Shown: positions 18,212 through 26,254 of the stretch, piece by piece
Position numbering within the stretch: the first letter of the stretch is position 1
How the letters are laid out: every line of letters starts with the position of its first letter
Assembly (NCBI RefSeq): GCF_020532605.1
Contig: NZ_JAJATW010000004.1
Coordinates: 62,001-126,000, forward strand
Direction: 5' to 3'
Length of the DNA: 64,000 nt
Source of the DNA: Marinomonas algarum
GTDB taxonomy: Bacteria > Pseudomonadota > Gammaproteobacteria > Pseudomonadales > Marinomonadaceae
Made by a program: the position numbers and the translations under genes
Notes under the pieces: model-generated
What the model was told of the DNA's origin: nothing
Seen by the model: the letters and a program-made list of their open reading frames with translations, nothing else
The model's database searches: none

Positions 18212-19138
18212 TTATTCTGGAAAATGATGCTTAATCCAGTGGTCAGCAATGTCACCACGACGAGCGATCCATACTTGGTCGTGTGACTGTACGTAATCGA
18301 GAAAGCGTTTTAGCGCCATAAATCGGCTCGGTTTGCCCAGCGTTCGACAATGCATTCCAATTGACATCATTTTGGGTGCGGTGGCCCCTTCTTCATATAA
18401 ACAATCAAAGTTGTCTTTTAGATACTGAAAAAATTCCTCCGCATGGTTAAAGCCGTAGGGCGAAGAAAACTTCATGTCGTTGCAATCCAGCGTGTAAGGC
18501 ACGATCAAGTGCGGTTTGCTGCCACCCTCGGGTGTATCAACTTTTACCCAAAAAGGTAAATCGTCACCATAGTTGTCTGAATCGTATTTGAGCTGGGCTT
18601 GTTCCGCGACTAGGGCACGGGTGTTTGGCGAGTCGCGACCTGTGTACCAACCGCTTGGCGTCACGCCAGTCACTTCTTCGATCAGCGCCAGCGCTTGTTG
18701 CATATGCTTGCGCTCTTGCTCGATCGGCATGTCTTGGTAATGAATCCACTTCAAGCCATGGCAAACGATTTCATGATTGCCTTCCACAAGGGCCTTAGCC
18801 ACTTCTGGATTGCGCTGCAAAGCGGTGGCAATGGCGAATACCGTCAGCGGCAAACCACGACGTTCAAACTCATTTAAAATACGCCACACCCCAGTACGCG
18901 AACCGTATTCATACAAGGACTCCATACTCATGTGACGATCTTTAAACGGCTGAGCCCCGAAAATTTCCGACAAAAACGTCTCCGCGTGCTCATCACCATG
19001 TAACACACAGTTCTCACCGCCTTCTTCAAAATTCAATACAAACTGCACCGCCACTCGGGCTTGATTCGGCCACTGCACATTGGGCATACCTTGTCTGCCG
19101 TAACCGGCGTAATTGCGCTCTAAATAATGTTTCATCAT
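18212..19138 (-). CDS. puuE: Allantoinase, PuuE/HpxB (polysaccharide-deacetylase fold)
   Basis: Metal-independent allantoinase that opens the hydantoin ring of (S)-allantoin to give allantoate; 308 aa. Recognisable blocks are RNYAGYGRQGMPNVQWPNQA, VQFVLNFEEGGENCVLHGD, SLYEYGSRTGVWRIL, HGLKWIHYQDMP, GWYTGRDSPNTR and DNYGDDLPFW, which match Pseudomonas PuuE and Klebsiella HpxB. GGAA precedes the ATG. It is the last gene of the gntR-racemase-puuE unit, about 70 bases after the racemase gene. Confidence 0.92.
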   Translation of the reverse strand: MMKHYLERNYAGYGRQGMPNVQWPNQARVAVQFVLNFEEGGENCVLHGDEHAETFLSEIFGAQPFKDRHMSMESLYEYGSRTGVWRILNEFERRGLPLTVFAIATALQRNPEVAKALVEGNHEIVCHGLKWIHYQDMPIEQERKHMQQALALIEEVTGVTPSGWYTGRDSPNTRALVAEQAQLKYDSDNYGDDLPFWVKVDTPEGGSKPHLIVPYTLDCNDMKFSSPYGFNHAEEFFQYLKDNFDCLYEEGATAPKMMSIGMHCRTLGKPSRFMALKRFLDYVQSHDQVWIARRGDIADHWIKHHFPE

Positions 19139-19211
19139 CTTGTTCCGTTTTGAAATAAGGCTGGGTGTTTTATCGGATCGTTATTTGTCGTCTCGCCATT
19201 ATGGCTATTGG

Positions 19212-19943
19212 TTATCGTGTCCAGTGAGCATAACGACCAACGAATGGTTTGCTAACAGGTTGACCGTACTGGCCTATTTTTGATGTTTGTAAGTGCAGTT
19301 GATGCAAAGCCTCGGCCAGTTTGACGGCGGCGGTTACCCCGTCAATGATGGGAACGGGCAGCTCAGACGCGAGTTTGTTCACCAGCGCCGACATGCCAGC
19401 GCAGCCCAAAACGATGGCTTCAGCGCCATCGTTTTGAATCGCAGCGAGGCATTCAGACTTGAGGCATTCATAGGCATCAGCTTCGATGTTCTCTAAAGCC
19501 AATACGGGAATATCTGTGGCTCTAACGCCACTACAGCGGTGTTGATAGCCGTATTTTTGCAGCAAATGTTCGCTGGCGGGTAGGGTTCTGGCTAAGGTGG
19601 TCACCACGCCAAACTTGTGTGCTATTAATCCAGCCAGTTGGAAAGCGGCTTCCGCAATACCGATAACGGGGGCGTTGGCAAGCTCTCTTGCGGCATCTAA
19701 GGCGGGGTCGCCAAAGCAAGCAATGATGTGAGCGTCCACACCCATGCGATTACCTTCTTCTATTAAGTCTAATAAGGCGGCGCTGGCAATCACTTCATCA
19801 AAAGCGCACTCGATACTTTTCGGTCCATGAGATGGTGTGTAAGGCAAAATGTCAGTGTCAGGCAAGGCGACAGATTGCGCGCTGAGGGCCATTGCCTGAG
19901 TCATATCGGCACTGGAGTTTGGGTTAATAAGTTGAATTCTCAT
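19212..19943 (-). CDS. hpxA: Allantoin racemase, HpxA-like (Asp/Glu/hydantoin racemase family)
   Basis: Enzyme of 243 aa that would interconvert allantoin enantiomers so that stereospecific allantoinase can use all of it. It opens MRIQLINPNSSADMT, and the two catalytic cysteines are in IIACFGDPALDAAR and IVLGCAGMSAL, the pair used by the family. The start is the second ATG (AGG six bases upstream). Hydantoin racemase is the alternative name; the neighbouring allantoinase favours allantoin. It begins within eight bases of the gntR stop. Confidence 0.85.
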   Translation of the reverse strand: MRIQLINPNSSADMTQAMALSAQSVALPDTDILPYTPSHGPKSIECAFDEVIASAALLDLIEEGNRMGVDAHIIACFGDPALDAARELANAPVIGIAEAAFQLAGLIAHKFGVVTTLARTLPASEHLLQKYGYQHRCSGVRATDIPVLALENIEADAYECLKSECLAAIQNDGAEAIVLGCAGMSALVNKLASELPVPIIDGVTAAVKLAEALHQLHLQTSKIGQYGQPVSKPFVGRYAHWTR

Positions 19944-19950
19944 GGTCATC

Positions 19951-20616
19951 CTAGCGAGAAAAGAGACGTTGAAAGTCTATGTTTGTGTCTTCTTTGCTTT
20001 CTAAAATTAATGAAGACCTTATGTGTTTTAAATGATGGCTCATCCAATGCTGTGCGTCTTCCGCACTCCCTGAATCAAGAATGTCGAGCAATTGAGCATG
20101 ATCGCCGCATTCGCATCCAACGCTACCGCGTGTGCCGTAGGCGGCCAAAATTAGCGAAGAGCGATAACACAGCTGTTCAACAAAACTGGCCAGCACTTTA
20201 TTACCTGATAAGTGCGCCAGCTCATAATGAAAGCGTGCGGTTAGCTGAATCGCTTCGGCGAGTTGACCATTTGCTTCCGCTTGTTTTTCTTCTTTTGTCA
20301 TCAAACGAAAACGTGAGGATTGTTCTGGGTTCCAGTGGGTTATCAAAGCCGGTATTAGTTGCGGCTCTATCAGTATTCGACTGTCGAGAACCTCCAATGC
20401 TTCACTTTCACTTGGTCTGTTGACGTGAGCGCCTTTATTTTTTTCGATCACGACAAAGTGCTCAAGCGAAAGGCGCTGTAATACTTTACGAATACCTGTG
20501 CGGCTGACACCAAAAGCTTCGGACAAGCGATCCTCTGGAAGTCGAGCACCGGGTGGTAACTGGTGCTCAACGATCGCGTTGAGAATCTGTTGATGTATGT
20601 GTTCGTCGGTAGCCAT
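19951..20616 (-). CDS. hpxS: GntR-family (FCD) repressor, HpxS-like
   Basis: Transcription factor of 221 aa with a GntR winged helix (LPPGARLPEDRLSEAFGVSRTGIRKVLQRL, residues about 20-50) and an FCD all-helical effector domain carrying candidate metal ligands in ARFHYELAH, DHAQLLD and HHLKHI. In Klebsiella, HpxS controls hpxSAB and the divergent permease in response to allantoin, and the gene order here is the same. Two ATTGTATAC palindromes flank the shared promoter region. Confidence 0.85.
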   Translation of the reverse strand: MATDEHIHQQILNAIVEHQLPPGARLPEDRLSEAFGVSRTGIRKVLQRLSLEHFVVIEKNKGAHVNRPSESEALEVLDSRILIEPQLIPALITHWNPEQSSRFRLMTKEEKQAEANGQLAEAIQLTARFHYELAHLSGNKVLASFVEQLCYRSSLILAAYGTRGSVGCECGDHAQLLDILDSGSAEDAQHWMSHHLKHIRSSLILESKEDTNIDFQRLFSR

Positions 20617-20632
20617 GCAATCTTCTCTGTAA

Positions 20633-20644
20633 ATTGTATACGAT
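20633..20644. promoter_or_regulatory. GntR operator candidate, repressor-gene side
   Basis: ATTGTATACGAT, one mismatch from the palindrome at the permease end of the same gap. It lies 16 bases before the repressor ATG. Confidence 0.6.
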
Positions 20645-20820
20645 ATTATGTAGATACTGTTTCAAAAAATAATATAACACGTGAAGTGGATTCGTACATC
20701 TCTCACGATGAAGTTATTTAAAATGCTCGTTTTTGGTGTGATCTTGCTCTTTCTGTCATGTTTTGGTGCACTAAAAAGTGCCTTATATTGGGTTTTTATG
20801 TCTTATTTTATTAAAAATAA

Positions 20821-20837
20821 GCCAATTTAAAATTGGC
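20821..20837. repeat. Short perfect inverted repeat
   Basis: GCCAATTT-A-AAATTGGC, 8-base arms around one base, 64 bases upstream of the permease ATG. It may be an extra regulatory site. Confidence 0.45.
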
Positions 20838-20853
20838 ACATAAATTGTATCCA

Positions 20854-20869
20854 TTATTGTATACAATAA
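20854..20869. promoter_or_regulatory. GntR operator candidate, permease side
   Basis: TTATTGTATACAATAA is a perfect 16-base palindrome 15 bases before the permease ATG. A degenerate copy, ATTGTATCC, lies just upstream at 20844. Binding here would block transcription or translation-start access. Confidence 0.65.
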
Positions 20870-20884
20870 AAAAGGAATAAAGCC

Positions 20885-22321
20885 ATGAATCAAGATTTTG
20901 AGCAAAGTACACGCTTAGCGAACAGTGATCTGTTACCAGAAAAAGATCAAAAATGGGGATGGTATAGCATCTTTGCGTTTTGGATGTCTGATGTACACAG
21001 TGTTGGCGGCTACGTATTTGCTGCCAGCTTGTTTGCCTTGGGACTAAACGGCATTCAGGTGTTTATCAGCTTGTTAGCAGGAATCTCTATTGTATTGGTG
21101 TTTGCTAATTTGATGGGCAAACCTGGGCAAAAAGCCGGTGTGCCATTTCCTGTTGTCGCACGAATGTCATTTGGCGTGTTTGGCGCTAACATCCCAGCGA
21201 TTATTCGAGGTCTAATTGCGGTCGTCTGGTACGGCATCCAGACATTCTTAGCGTCGAGCTCCTTTATCATTCTTATTTTGTATTTCTTTCCTGAAATGGC
21301 GTCGCTAGCAGAAGGTTCTTTTATTGGGCTATCTTATCTTGGTTGGGTTGGGTTCTCTGCTATGTGGATTTTACAGGGTATTGTGTTCATGTTTGGTATG
21401 GACATGATTCGTAAGGTCATTGATTGGTCAGGTCCTGCCATTTATGTGGCCATGTTCGCTTTGTGTGTTTACATGGTGGATTTAGCTGGCTGGGAAAACA
21501 TCAGTTTCAGCTTGAGCGCCAATAACTTAATGGGGCTGGACGCCATTACACAAATGCTGATTGCGATAGCCTTAGTCGCTGGCTACTTTGCTGGGCCGAC
21601 GCTCAATTTTAGCGATTTTTCACGTTACTGTGGTAGCTATGAAAAACTAAAGCTGGGTAACCTGTTGGGTTTGCCGTTTAACTTTGTACTGTTCTCCTTA
21701 TTCAGTGTCGTGATTGTATCAGCGTCGATTCCGGTGTTTGGCGAGATGATTACCGATCCAGTGGAAACCGTTAAACGCTTAGACTCTGGCTTTATCACTG
21801 TATTGGGCGCTCTGACTTTTATTTTTGCTACGGTGGGCATCAACATAGTGGCGAACTTTGTGGCGCCGGCGTTTGACTTTTCCAATGTGTCACCACAGAA
21901 AATCAGCTTTAAAGCGGGTGGTTTTATCGCTGCGTTCGGCTCTGTGTTGCTTACGCCATGGAATTTATTCAACAATCCAGAAGTGATTCATTACACAGTC
22001 GATGTGCTGGGTGCCATGATTGGGCCTTTGTACGGCATTATCATTGTGGATTATTTCTTTATTAAAAAGGGTCACATAGATGTGGCAGCCTTATATACCG
22101 AGTCGCCAAAAGGGCGTTACTGGTACGACAACGGCGTTAATAATAAGAGTGTTTATGCCTTGTTAATTGCTGGTTTCGTTGCCATCTTAGCGACCTTTGT
22201 ATTCAGTGCGTTAGCCAATTACGCCATCTTTATTGGTGGTATTGTTGCCGCTGTGTCTTATCGATACATGATGGAACCAGAGCGAGTGGCACTGCAAAAC
22301 TTGAATCTTGCGAAATCCTAA
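20885..22321 (+). CDS. hpxC: NCS1-family allantoin/nucleobase permease, HpxC-like
   Basis: Inner-membrane symporter of 478 aa with about twelve hydrophobic segments, no signal peptide and a cytosolic N-terminus ending KDQKWGWYSIFAFWMSDVHS. The NCS1 pattern continues with FPVVARMSFGVFGANIPAIIRG, PTLNFSDFSRYCGSYEKLK and MIGPLYGIIIVDYFF. The substrate is inferred to be allantoin or a related ureide from the divergent repressor-racemase-allantoinase operon. AAGGA precedes the ATG, and a terminator follows. Confidence 0.88.
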   Translation: MNQDFEQSTRLANSDLLPEKDQKWGWYSIFAFWMSDVHSVGGYVFAASLFALGLNGIQVFISLLAGISIVLVFANLMGKPGQKAGVPFPVVARMSFGVFGANIPAIIRGLIAVVWYGIQTFLASSSFIILILYFFPEMASLAEGSFIGLSYLGWVGFSAMWILQGIVFMFGMDMIRKVIDWSGPAIYVAMFALCVYMVDLAGWENISFSLSANNLMGLDAITQMLIAIALVAGYFAGPTLNFSDFSRYCGSYEKLKLGNLLGLPFNFVLFSLFSVVIVSASIPVFGEMITDPVETVKRLDSGFITVLGALTFIFATVGINIVANFVAPAFDFSNVSPQKISFKAGGFIAAFGSVLLTPWNLFNNPEVIHYTVDVLGAMIGPLYGIIIVDYFFIKKGHIDVAALYTESPKGRYWYDNGVNNKSVYALLIAGFVAILATFVFSALANYAIFIGGIVAAVSYRYMMEPERVALQNLNLAKS

Positions 22322-22358
22322 CCGACATATATCGTTACGAATACCCAATAAGAAAGAG

Positions 22359-22389
22359 CCTCCTTATTTGATTTTAGGGAGGTTTTTTT
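22359..22389 (+). terminator. Terminator of the permease gene
   Basis: CCTCC / GGAGG stem followed by seven T. Confidence 0.7.
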
Positions 22390-22422
22390 ATGGGTCATGT
22401 AAAGACACCATCTTCTTGACCA

Positions 22423-22438
22423 CACCTGTTAACAGGTG
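22423..22438. promoter_or_regulatory. Toxin-antitoxin operator candidate
   Basis: CACCTGTTAACAGGTG is a perfect 16-base palindrome 39 bases before the antitoxin ATG. A second palindrome, CTATTAATAG, abuts it at 22439-22448 and overlaps a possible -10. Antitoxins of this family autoregulate through such sites. Confidence 0.6.
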
Positions 22439-22476
22439 CTATTAATAGTGCGTTATTATTTTTCGGAGAATACCTC

Positions 22477-22746
22477 ATGCAAGTAAAATTTTCAGAAGAC
22501 GTCGTGCCTCTTTCAGATTTAAAGGTTAATCCGGGAAAGGTTGTCAACCGAGCGCAAGATACACACCGTCCGATCTTGCTTACGAGCCGAGGCCGTGGTG
22601 TCGCTGTTGTGCAGGGGCTTGAGGAGTACGAAAAAACGGCTGAGAAACTTCAGTTTGTGAAAGCGGTGGCTCAAGGTCTTATGGATGTCCGAGAGGGCAA
22701 GACTGTTTCTCTAGCGGATGCAAAGAAAACACTGAGTATCGACTAA
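22477..22746 (+). CDS. Antitoxin of the Phd/YefM family
   Basis: Labile antitoxin of 89 aa. The N-terminal DNA-binding part has VPLSDLKVNPGKVVNRAQDTHRPILLT and SRGRGVAVVQGLEEYEK, which are Phd/YefM landmarks. The C-terminal arm (MDVREGKTVSLADAKKTL) should wrap the toxin. GGAG precedes the ATG by eight bases. Its stop directly abuts the toxin ATG, with no gap, which is typical of a co-translated pair. Confidence 0.9.
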   Translation: MQVKFSEDVVPLSDLKVNPGKVVNRAQDTHRPILLTSRGRGVAVVQGLEEYEKTAEKLQFVKAVAQGLMDVREGKTVSLADAKKTLSID

Positions 22747-23043
22747 ATGGAACTTCGCATTGCACAGTCCGCTCTTGAGGATTTGCAATCCATTCAAGGA
22801 CATTACAGAAAAGAGGGTGTGCCACTTATTGGTGATGAGTATGTAACGGCCATTTTAGAGCATGTTGACATGCTTGTGCGTCACCCTGATGCTGGCCGAG
22901 TAGTTCCAGAGTTTGGTTTGAATTATATCCGAGAGTTAATTCATTCACCTTTTCGCGTTGTTTACCTAAGACAAGAAGCCGACGTCGTGCTTATCCGAGT
23001 GTGGAGGAGTGAGAGACAGCTCGAGTTACCTGAGGGCGAATAG
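22747..23043 (+). CDS. RelE/ParE-superfamily toxin
   Basis: Toxin of 98 aa with the compact RelE/ParE fold: IAQSALEDLQSIQGHYRKEG, MLVRHPDAGRVVPEFG, IRELIHSPFRVVYLR and the terminal strand VVLIRVWRSERQL. Whether it cuts mRNA on the ribosome (RelE) or poisons gyrase (ParE) cannot be decided; the pattern leans towards ParE. It immediately follows the antitoxin gene and converges on eutC one base later. Confidence 0.88.
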   Translation: MELRIAQSALEDLQSIQGHYRKEGVPLIGDEYVTAILEHVDMLVRHPDAGRVVPEFGLNYIRELIHSPFRVVYLRQEADVVLIRVWRSERQLELPEGE

Positions 23044-23044
23044 C

Positions 23045-23893
23045 TCACCCCACCAAAAAGTTGTTGGTGCTGGTCGAGGTGTCGATGGCATCGTCGTTGG
23101 ATCTGTCTTTGAGATTGACGCCAGACAGTTTGAGAGTACGGGCTTCGTTGAGTAGGTAGGTGGCTTTACGCGCGGCATCTGGGTAGTTCATACCGGCAGG
23201 GCGAACGTTGGAAATGCAGTTGCGATAGGCATCGGTCAGACCAACTTTACCGCCCCATGTGAGATACAAGCCCAAGCTGTCGGGGGAACTTAGTCCTGGA
23301 CGTTCACCAATAAGCACCAAGACGCACTGGGCGTTAAGGCGCTCGCATACATCGTCACCAATAGCCACGCGACCCTGCTCGACAAGGCAAAGAGGCGCCA
23401 ATTGCCAGCCTTGTTTTGAGTCATCTAACGAGGCGAAGAGTTCTGTTAAGAAAGGCAAGGTATTCTGCTCAATGGCTAAGGAAGACAAACCATCCACTAC
23501 CACGATAGCCAGATCGTATGCTTGTGTGCTATTTGCTCTGTGTGCGTCGAGCTGGTGGGCTGACTCATTGTTCAACCGACGGCCGTAATCAGGACGTTGT
23601 AAATAAGTGGCTCGATCAACGGCTAAGCTGTGCAGTTGAAATGGCTTACCCGCAGGAGCCCATGGCTGCTCTGATAAAGTGTGCGCCAATTCATTTATGT
23701 TGAGTTGAGCATGAACCGCATCAATGGCTTGGGCATGGGCGAGTTGAAAAGGAAGCAGATGTTTCGTGGGGACACTCACACCGGATCGACCTAACCCCAC
23801 GCGGGCATCGGTAAAAGCATTCAAAGTATGCCAAGCGTTTTCCGTCACAGGCTCGTCGGTATTTCCGACAGAAGTGTGTTTCTGCTCATTCAT
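23045..23893 (-). CDS. eutC: Ethanolamine ammonia-lyase light chain EutC
   Basis: Small subunit (282 aa) of the adenosylcobalamin-dependent enzyme that splits ethanolamine into acetaldehyde and ammonia. Visible are ARVGLGRSGVSVPTKHLLPFQLAHAQAIDAVH (in part), YDLAIVVVDGLSS, IGERPGLSSPDSLGLYLTWG and CISNVRPAGMNY, all EutC landmarks around the cobalamin cleft. The ATG overlaps the eutB stop by four bases. The C-terminal 30 residues are low-complexity and may be disordered. Confidence 0.95.
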   Translation of the reverse strand: MNEQKHTSVGNTDEPVTENAWHTLNAFTDARVGLGRSGVSVPTKHLLPFQLAHAQAIDAVHAQLNINELAHTLSEQPWAPAGKPFQLHSLAVDRATYLQRPDYGRRLNNESAHQLDAHRANSTQAYDLAIVVVDGLSSLAIEQNTLPFLTELFASLDDSKQGWQLAPLCLVEQGRVAIGDDVCERLNAQCVLVLIGERPGLSSPDSLGLYLTWGGKVGLTDAYRNCISNVRPAGMNYPDAARKATYLLNEARTLKLSGVNLKDRSNDDAIDTSTSTNNFLVG

Positions 23894-25311
23894 GAATGAC
23901 CTCCTGTTAGGCGATTAAGGGAGTGGTGAAATGCGTCTGGTAAAGCGTCGTTTAGGCTAAAGGTATTGCGACTACTGGCGATGGCCATTTTTTCAAGCCA
24001 CAGTTCGAACTCTGGTGCTGGTTTTAACCCCAGTGCTCGTCGAGCATACAGGGCATCGTGAAAGGAGGTGGTTTGATAGTTCAGCATGATGTCGTCAGAG
24101 CCGGGAATGCCCATAATAAAGGTGCAGCCTGCGACACCTAAAAGTGTCAATAAATTGTCCATGTCATTTTGGTCCGCCTCAGCATGATTGGTGTAGCAGA
24201 CATCACACCCCATAGGGAGCCCGAGTAACTTACCGCAGAAATGATCTTCTAACCCTGCACGGGTGATTTCTTTGCCGTTGTATAAGTATTCAGGGCCGAT
24301 AAAGCCGACGACCGTGTTGACCAGCAGGGGATTAAATTTACGTGCCACCGCGTAGGCACGTGCTTCGCAGGTTTGTTGATCCAAGCCGTGATGGGCATTG
24401 GCTGATAAGGCGCTCCCTTGCCCTGTTTCGAAATACATGACGTTATTGCCTACCGTGCCGCGATTGAGTGACAGCGCGGCTGCTTGGGCTTCAGCGAGCG
24501 TGGCGAGATTAAAGCCAAAGCTGTCGTTGGTGGCTTGCGTGCCGCCAATGGATTGGAATACTAAATCCACCTGAGCGCCTTGTTCAATGCATTCAATGGT
24601 GTTGGTCACATGGGTTAATACACAGGATTGGGTGGGAATCTCATAATGCTGGATCACTTCGTCCATCATTTTAATCAAGCGCGTCGCTTGTTGCACGTTG
24701 TCTGTTGCCGGGTTGATGCCAATGACCGCATCGCCATTGGCATAGAGCAAACCGTCTAACATGCTGGCTGCGATACCGGTTAAATCATCGGTAGGGTGAT
24801 TAGGTTGTAAACGTGTCGACAAGTGCCCAGGTAAGCCGATGGTATTACGAAAAGCGGTCTTAATGTGGCATTTTTTCGCGACCAAAATCAAATCTTGATT
24901 GCGCATGATTTTGCTGACAGCGGCAGCCATTTCTGGTGTGACACCTGCTCGAATGCTCGTTAACACATCGCTGGTGGCTAGATCGCTTAACAGCCAATCT
25001 CGAAAGCCGCCCACGGTAAGGTGTGCAATAGGGGCGAAAGCGGTTAGATCATGGTCATCTAGAATCAAGCGAGTAATTTCATCGTCTTCATAGGGCACAA
25101 GGGCCTGTTGAAGAAACAGGCTTAAAGGCACATCAGCGAGGGTCATTTGCGCAATGGCACGCTCTTCGGCACTCTCAGCTGCAAACCCCGCTAGACGATC
25201 ACCCGAACGTGCGGGCGTGGCCTTGGCCATTAAATCAGCCAGGTCAACGAAACCAAACGTGCGTCCAGCAAGGGTGTGGCGAAACTGAAATTGCGATCTT
25301 TTTTGGGGCAT
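23890..25311 (-). CDS. eutB: Ethanolamine ammonia-lyase heavy chain EutB
   Basis: Catalytic TIM-barrel subunit of 473 aa. Landmarks are FRHTLAGRTFGFVDLADLMAKATPARSGD (in part), NTIGLPGHLSTRLQPNHP, GDAVIGINPATDN, THVTNTIECIEQGAQVDLVFQSIGG and FIMGIPGSDDIMLNYQTTSFHD. The start MPQKRSQFQF is preferred because a GAGAGACGG site precedes it. No microcompartment genes, aldehyde dehydrogenase or regulator are adjacent, so this is the simple non-compartment type. A sigma-54-like promoter lies upstream. Confidence 0.96.
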   Translation of the reverse strand: MPQKRSQFQFRHTLAGRTFGFVDLADLMAKATPARSGDRLAGFAAESAEERAIAQMTLADVPLSLFLQQALVPYEDDEITRLILDDHDLTAFAPIAHLTVGGFRDWLLSDLATSDVLTSIRAGVTPEMAAAVSKIMRNQDLILVAKKCHIKTAFRNTIGLPGHLSTRLQPNHPTDDLTGIAASMLDGLLYANGDAVIGINPATDNVQQATRLIKMMDEVIQHYEIPTQSCVLTHVTNTIECIEQGAQVDLVFQSIGGTQATNDSFGFNLATLAEAQAAALSLNRGTVGNNVMYFETGQGSALSANAHHGLDQQTCEARAYAVARKFNPLLVNTVVGFIGPEYLYNGKEITRAGLEDHFCGKLLGLPMGCDVCYTNHAEADQNDMDNLLTLLGVAGCTFIMGIPGSDDIMLNYQTTSFHDALYARRALGLKPAPEFELWLEKMAIASSRNTFSLNDALPDAFHHSLNRLTGGHS

Positions 25312-25384
25312 AACCGTCTCTCGCTGGGTGGCAAATGGATTGATCTTAAATAATGGCACAAAAATTTAAGAACGTATCCTTTGC

Positions 25385-25402
25385 AAGCAATGGTCATGCC
25401 GG
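25385..25402 (-). promoter_or_regulatory. Sigma-54 (RpoN)-like promoter for eutBC
   Basis: On the minus strand the gap reads CCGGCATGACCATTGCTT. It has the invariant GG and GC elements exactly ten bases apart and matches the consensus TGGCACG-N4-TTGCW at most positions. It points at eutB, about 75 bases from the ATG. Confidence 0.55.
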
Positions 25403-25456
25403 TATTTTTCGTTCACTTTAGATTTTTATTACAACGTCGCCTATGAGTGTCCTTAA

Positions 25457-26119
25457 TTAAGGCTGTTCATCAGCGGTTTTCTTAAGCACTTCTTCAATGG
25501 CGCTTTTGAATACCTCTGCTGGCTGGCCACCGGAAATGGCGTAGGCGTTGTTGATGATAACGGTCGGTACTGAGGTGATGTCATTTTGCTGCCAGAAGGA
25601 TTCTTGCTGGCGTACCTCGTCGGCAAAATGATTGTTCTCTAAAATGCCTTTGGCTGCGGCTAGATCAAGGTTAACGCTGGCGGCGAGGTTTGCTAAGACG
25701 GTAAAGTCGCTCACATCTTGATTATGAGTAAAATGCGCTTTGAACATGGCCATTTTTAACTCAGCTTGTTTGCCTTCTTGTTGTGCCCAATGCAGTAGAC
25801 GATGGGCATCAAAGGAATTACGCATACGGCTATCGTCAGAAAAGTTAAAGTCGAACCCAACGTCTTTTCCTCGAGCTTGGATCATGGCGCGATTCTGCTC
25901 AGACTGTTCTTGGCTGATGCCGTATTTTTCAGTGATGTGCTCGCTGAAGTTTTGTCCTTCCGCGGGCATGTTTGGGTTCAGTTCAAACGGCTGAAAGATA
26001 AGCGTCGCGTCGACCGTATCCTCTAGCTCGGCCAGCGCTTGATTGAGATTGCCAAGGCCTACCACGCACCAGGGGCACATGATGTCGGAGACGAATTGTA
26101 TGTTTAATGGTGTTTTCAT
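25457..26119 (-). CDS. DsbA-family oxidoreductase, FrnE-like
   Basis: Cytosolic thioredoxin-fold protein of 220 aa. The active-site CPWC is at residues 15-18 (FVSDIMCPWCVVG), followed by the long helical insertion typical of FrnE and 2-hydroxychromene-2-carboxylate isomerases, and the cis-proline loop TSVPTVIINNAYAISGGQP. There is no signal peptide, so it works in the cytoplasm, probably as a disulfide isomerase in stress; the isomerase alternative is less likely because the CxxC is intact. It stands alone upstream of the eutBC promoter. Confidence 0.88.
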   Translation of the reverse strand: MKTPLNIQFVSDIMCPWCVVGLGNLNQALAELEDTVDATLIFQPFELNPNMPAEGQNFSEHITEKYGISQEQSEQNRAMIQARGKDVGFDFNFSDDSRMRNSFDAHRLLHWAQQEGKQAELKMAMFKAHFTHNQDVSDFTVLANLAASVNLDLAAAKGILENNHFADEVRQQESFWQQNDITSVPTVIINNAYAISGGQPAEVFKSAIEEVLKKTADEQP

Positions 26120-26254
26120 AAGAACGACTCAGTTAATAAATGATGATGTCATTCTTGAGGTCATTGTTGGGAAAAGAAAGTCGTTGTTGCTAAAAACACG
26201 GTATTTACTGATGTTTTGCATACTCTTTGTGGTAGTAAATCATTAAGTGTCGAC

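Noticed and set aside
19827-20423. 198-codon open frame on the plus strand
   Set aside because: It covers the GntR and racemase genes in antisense and its sequence is Arg/Cys/Leu-rich without family features.
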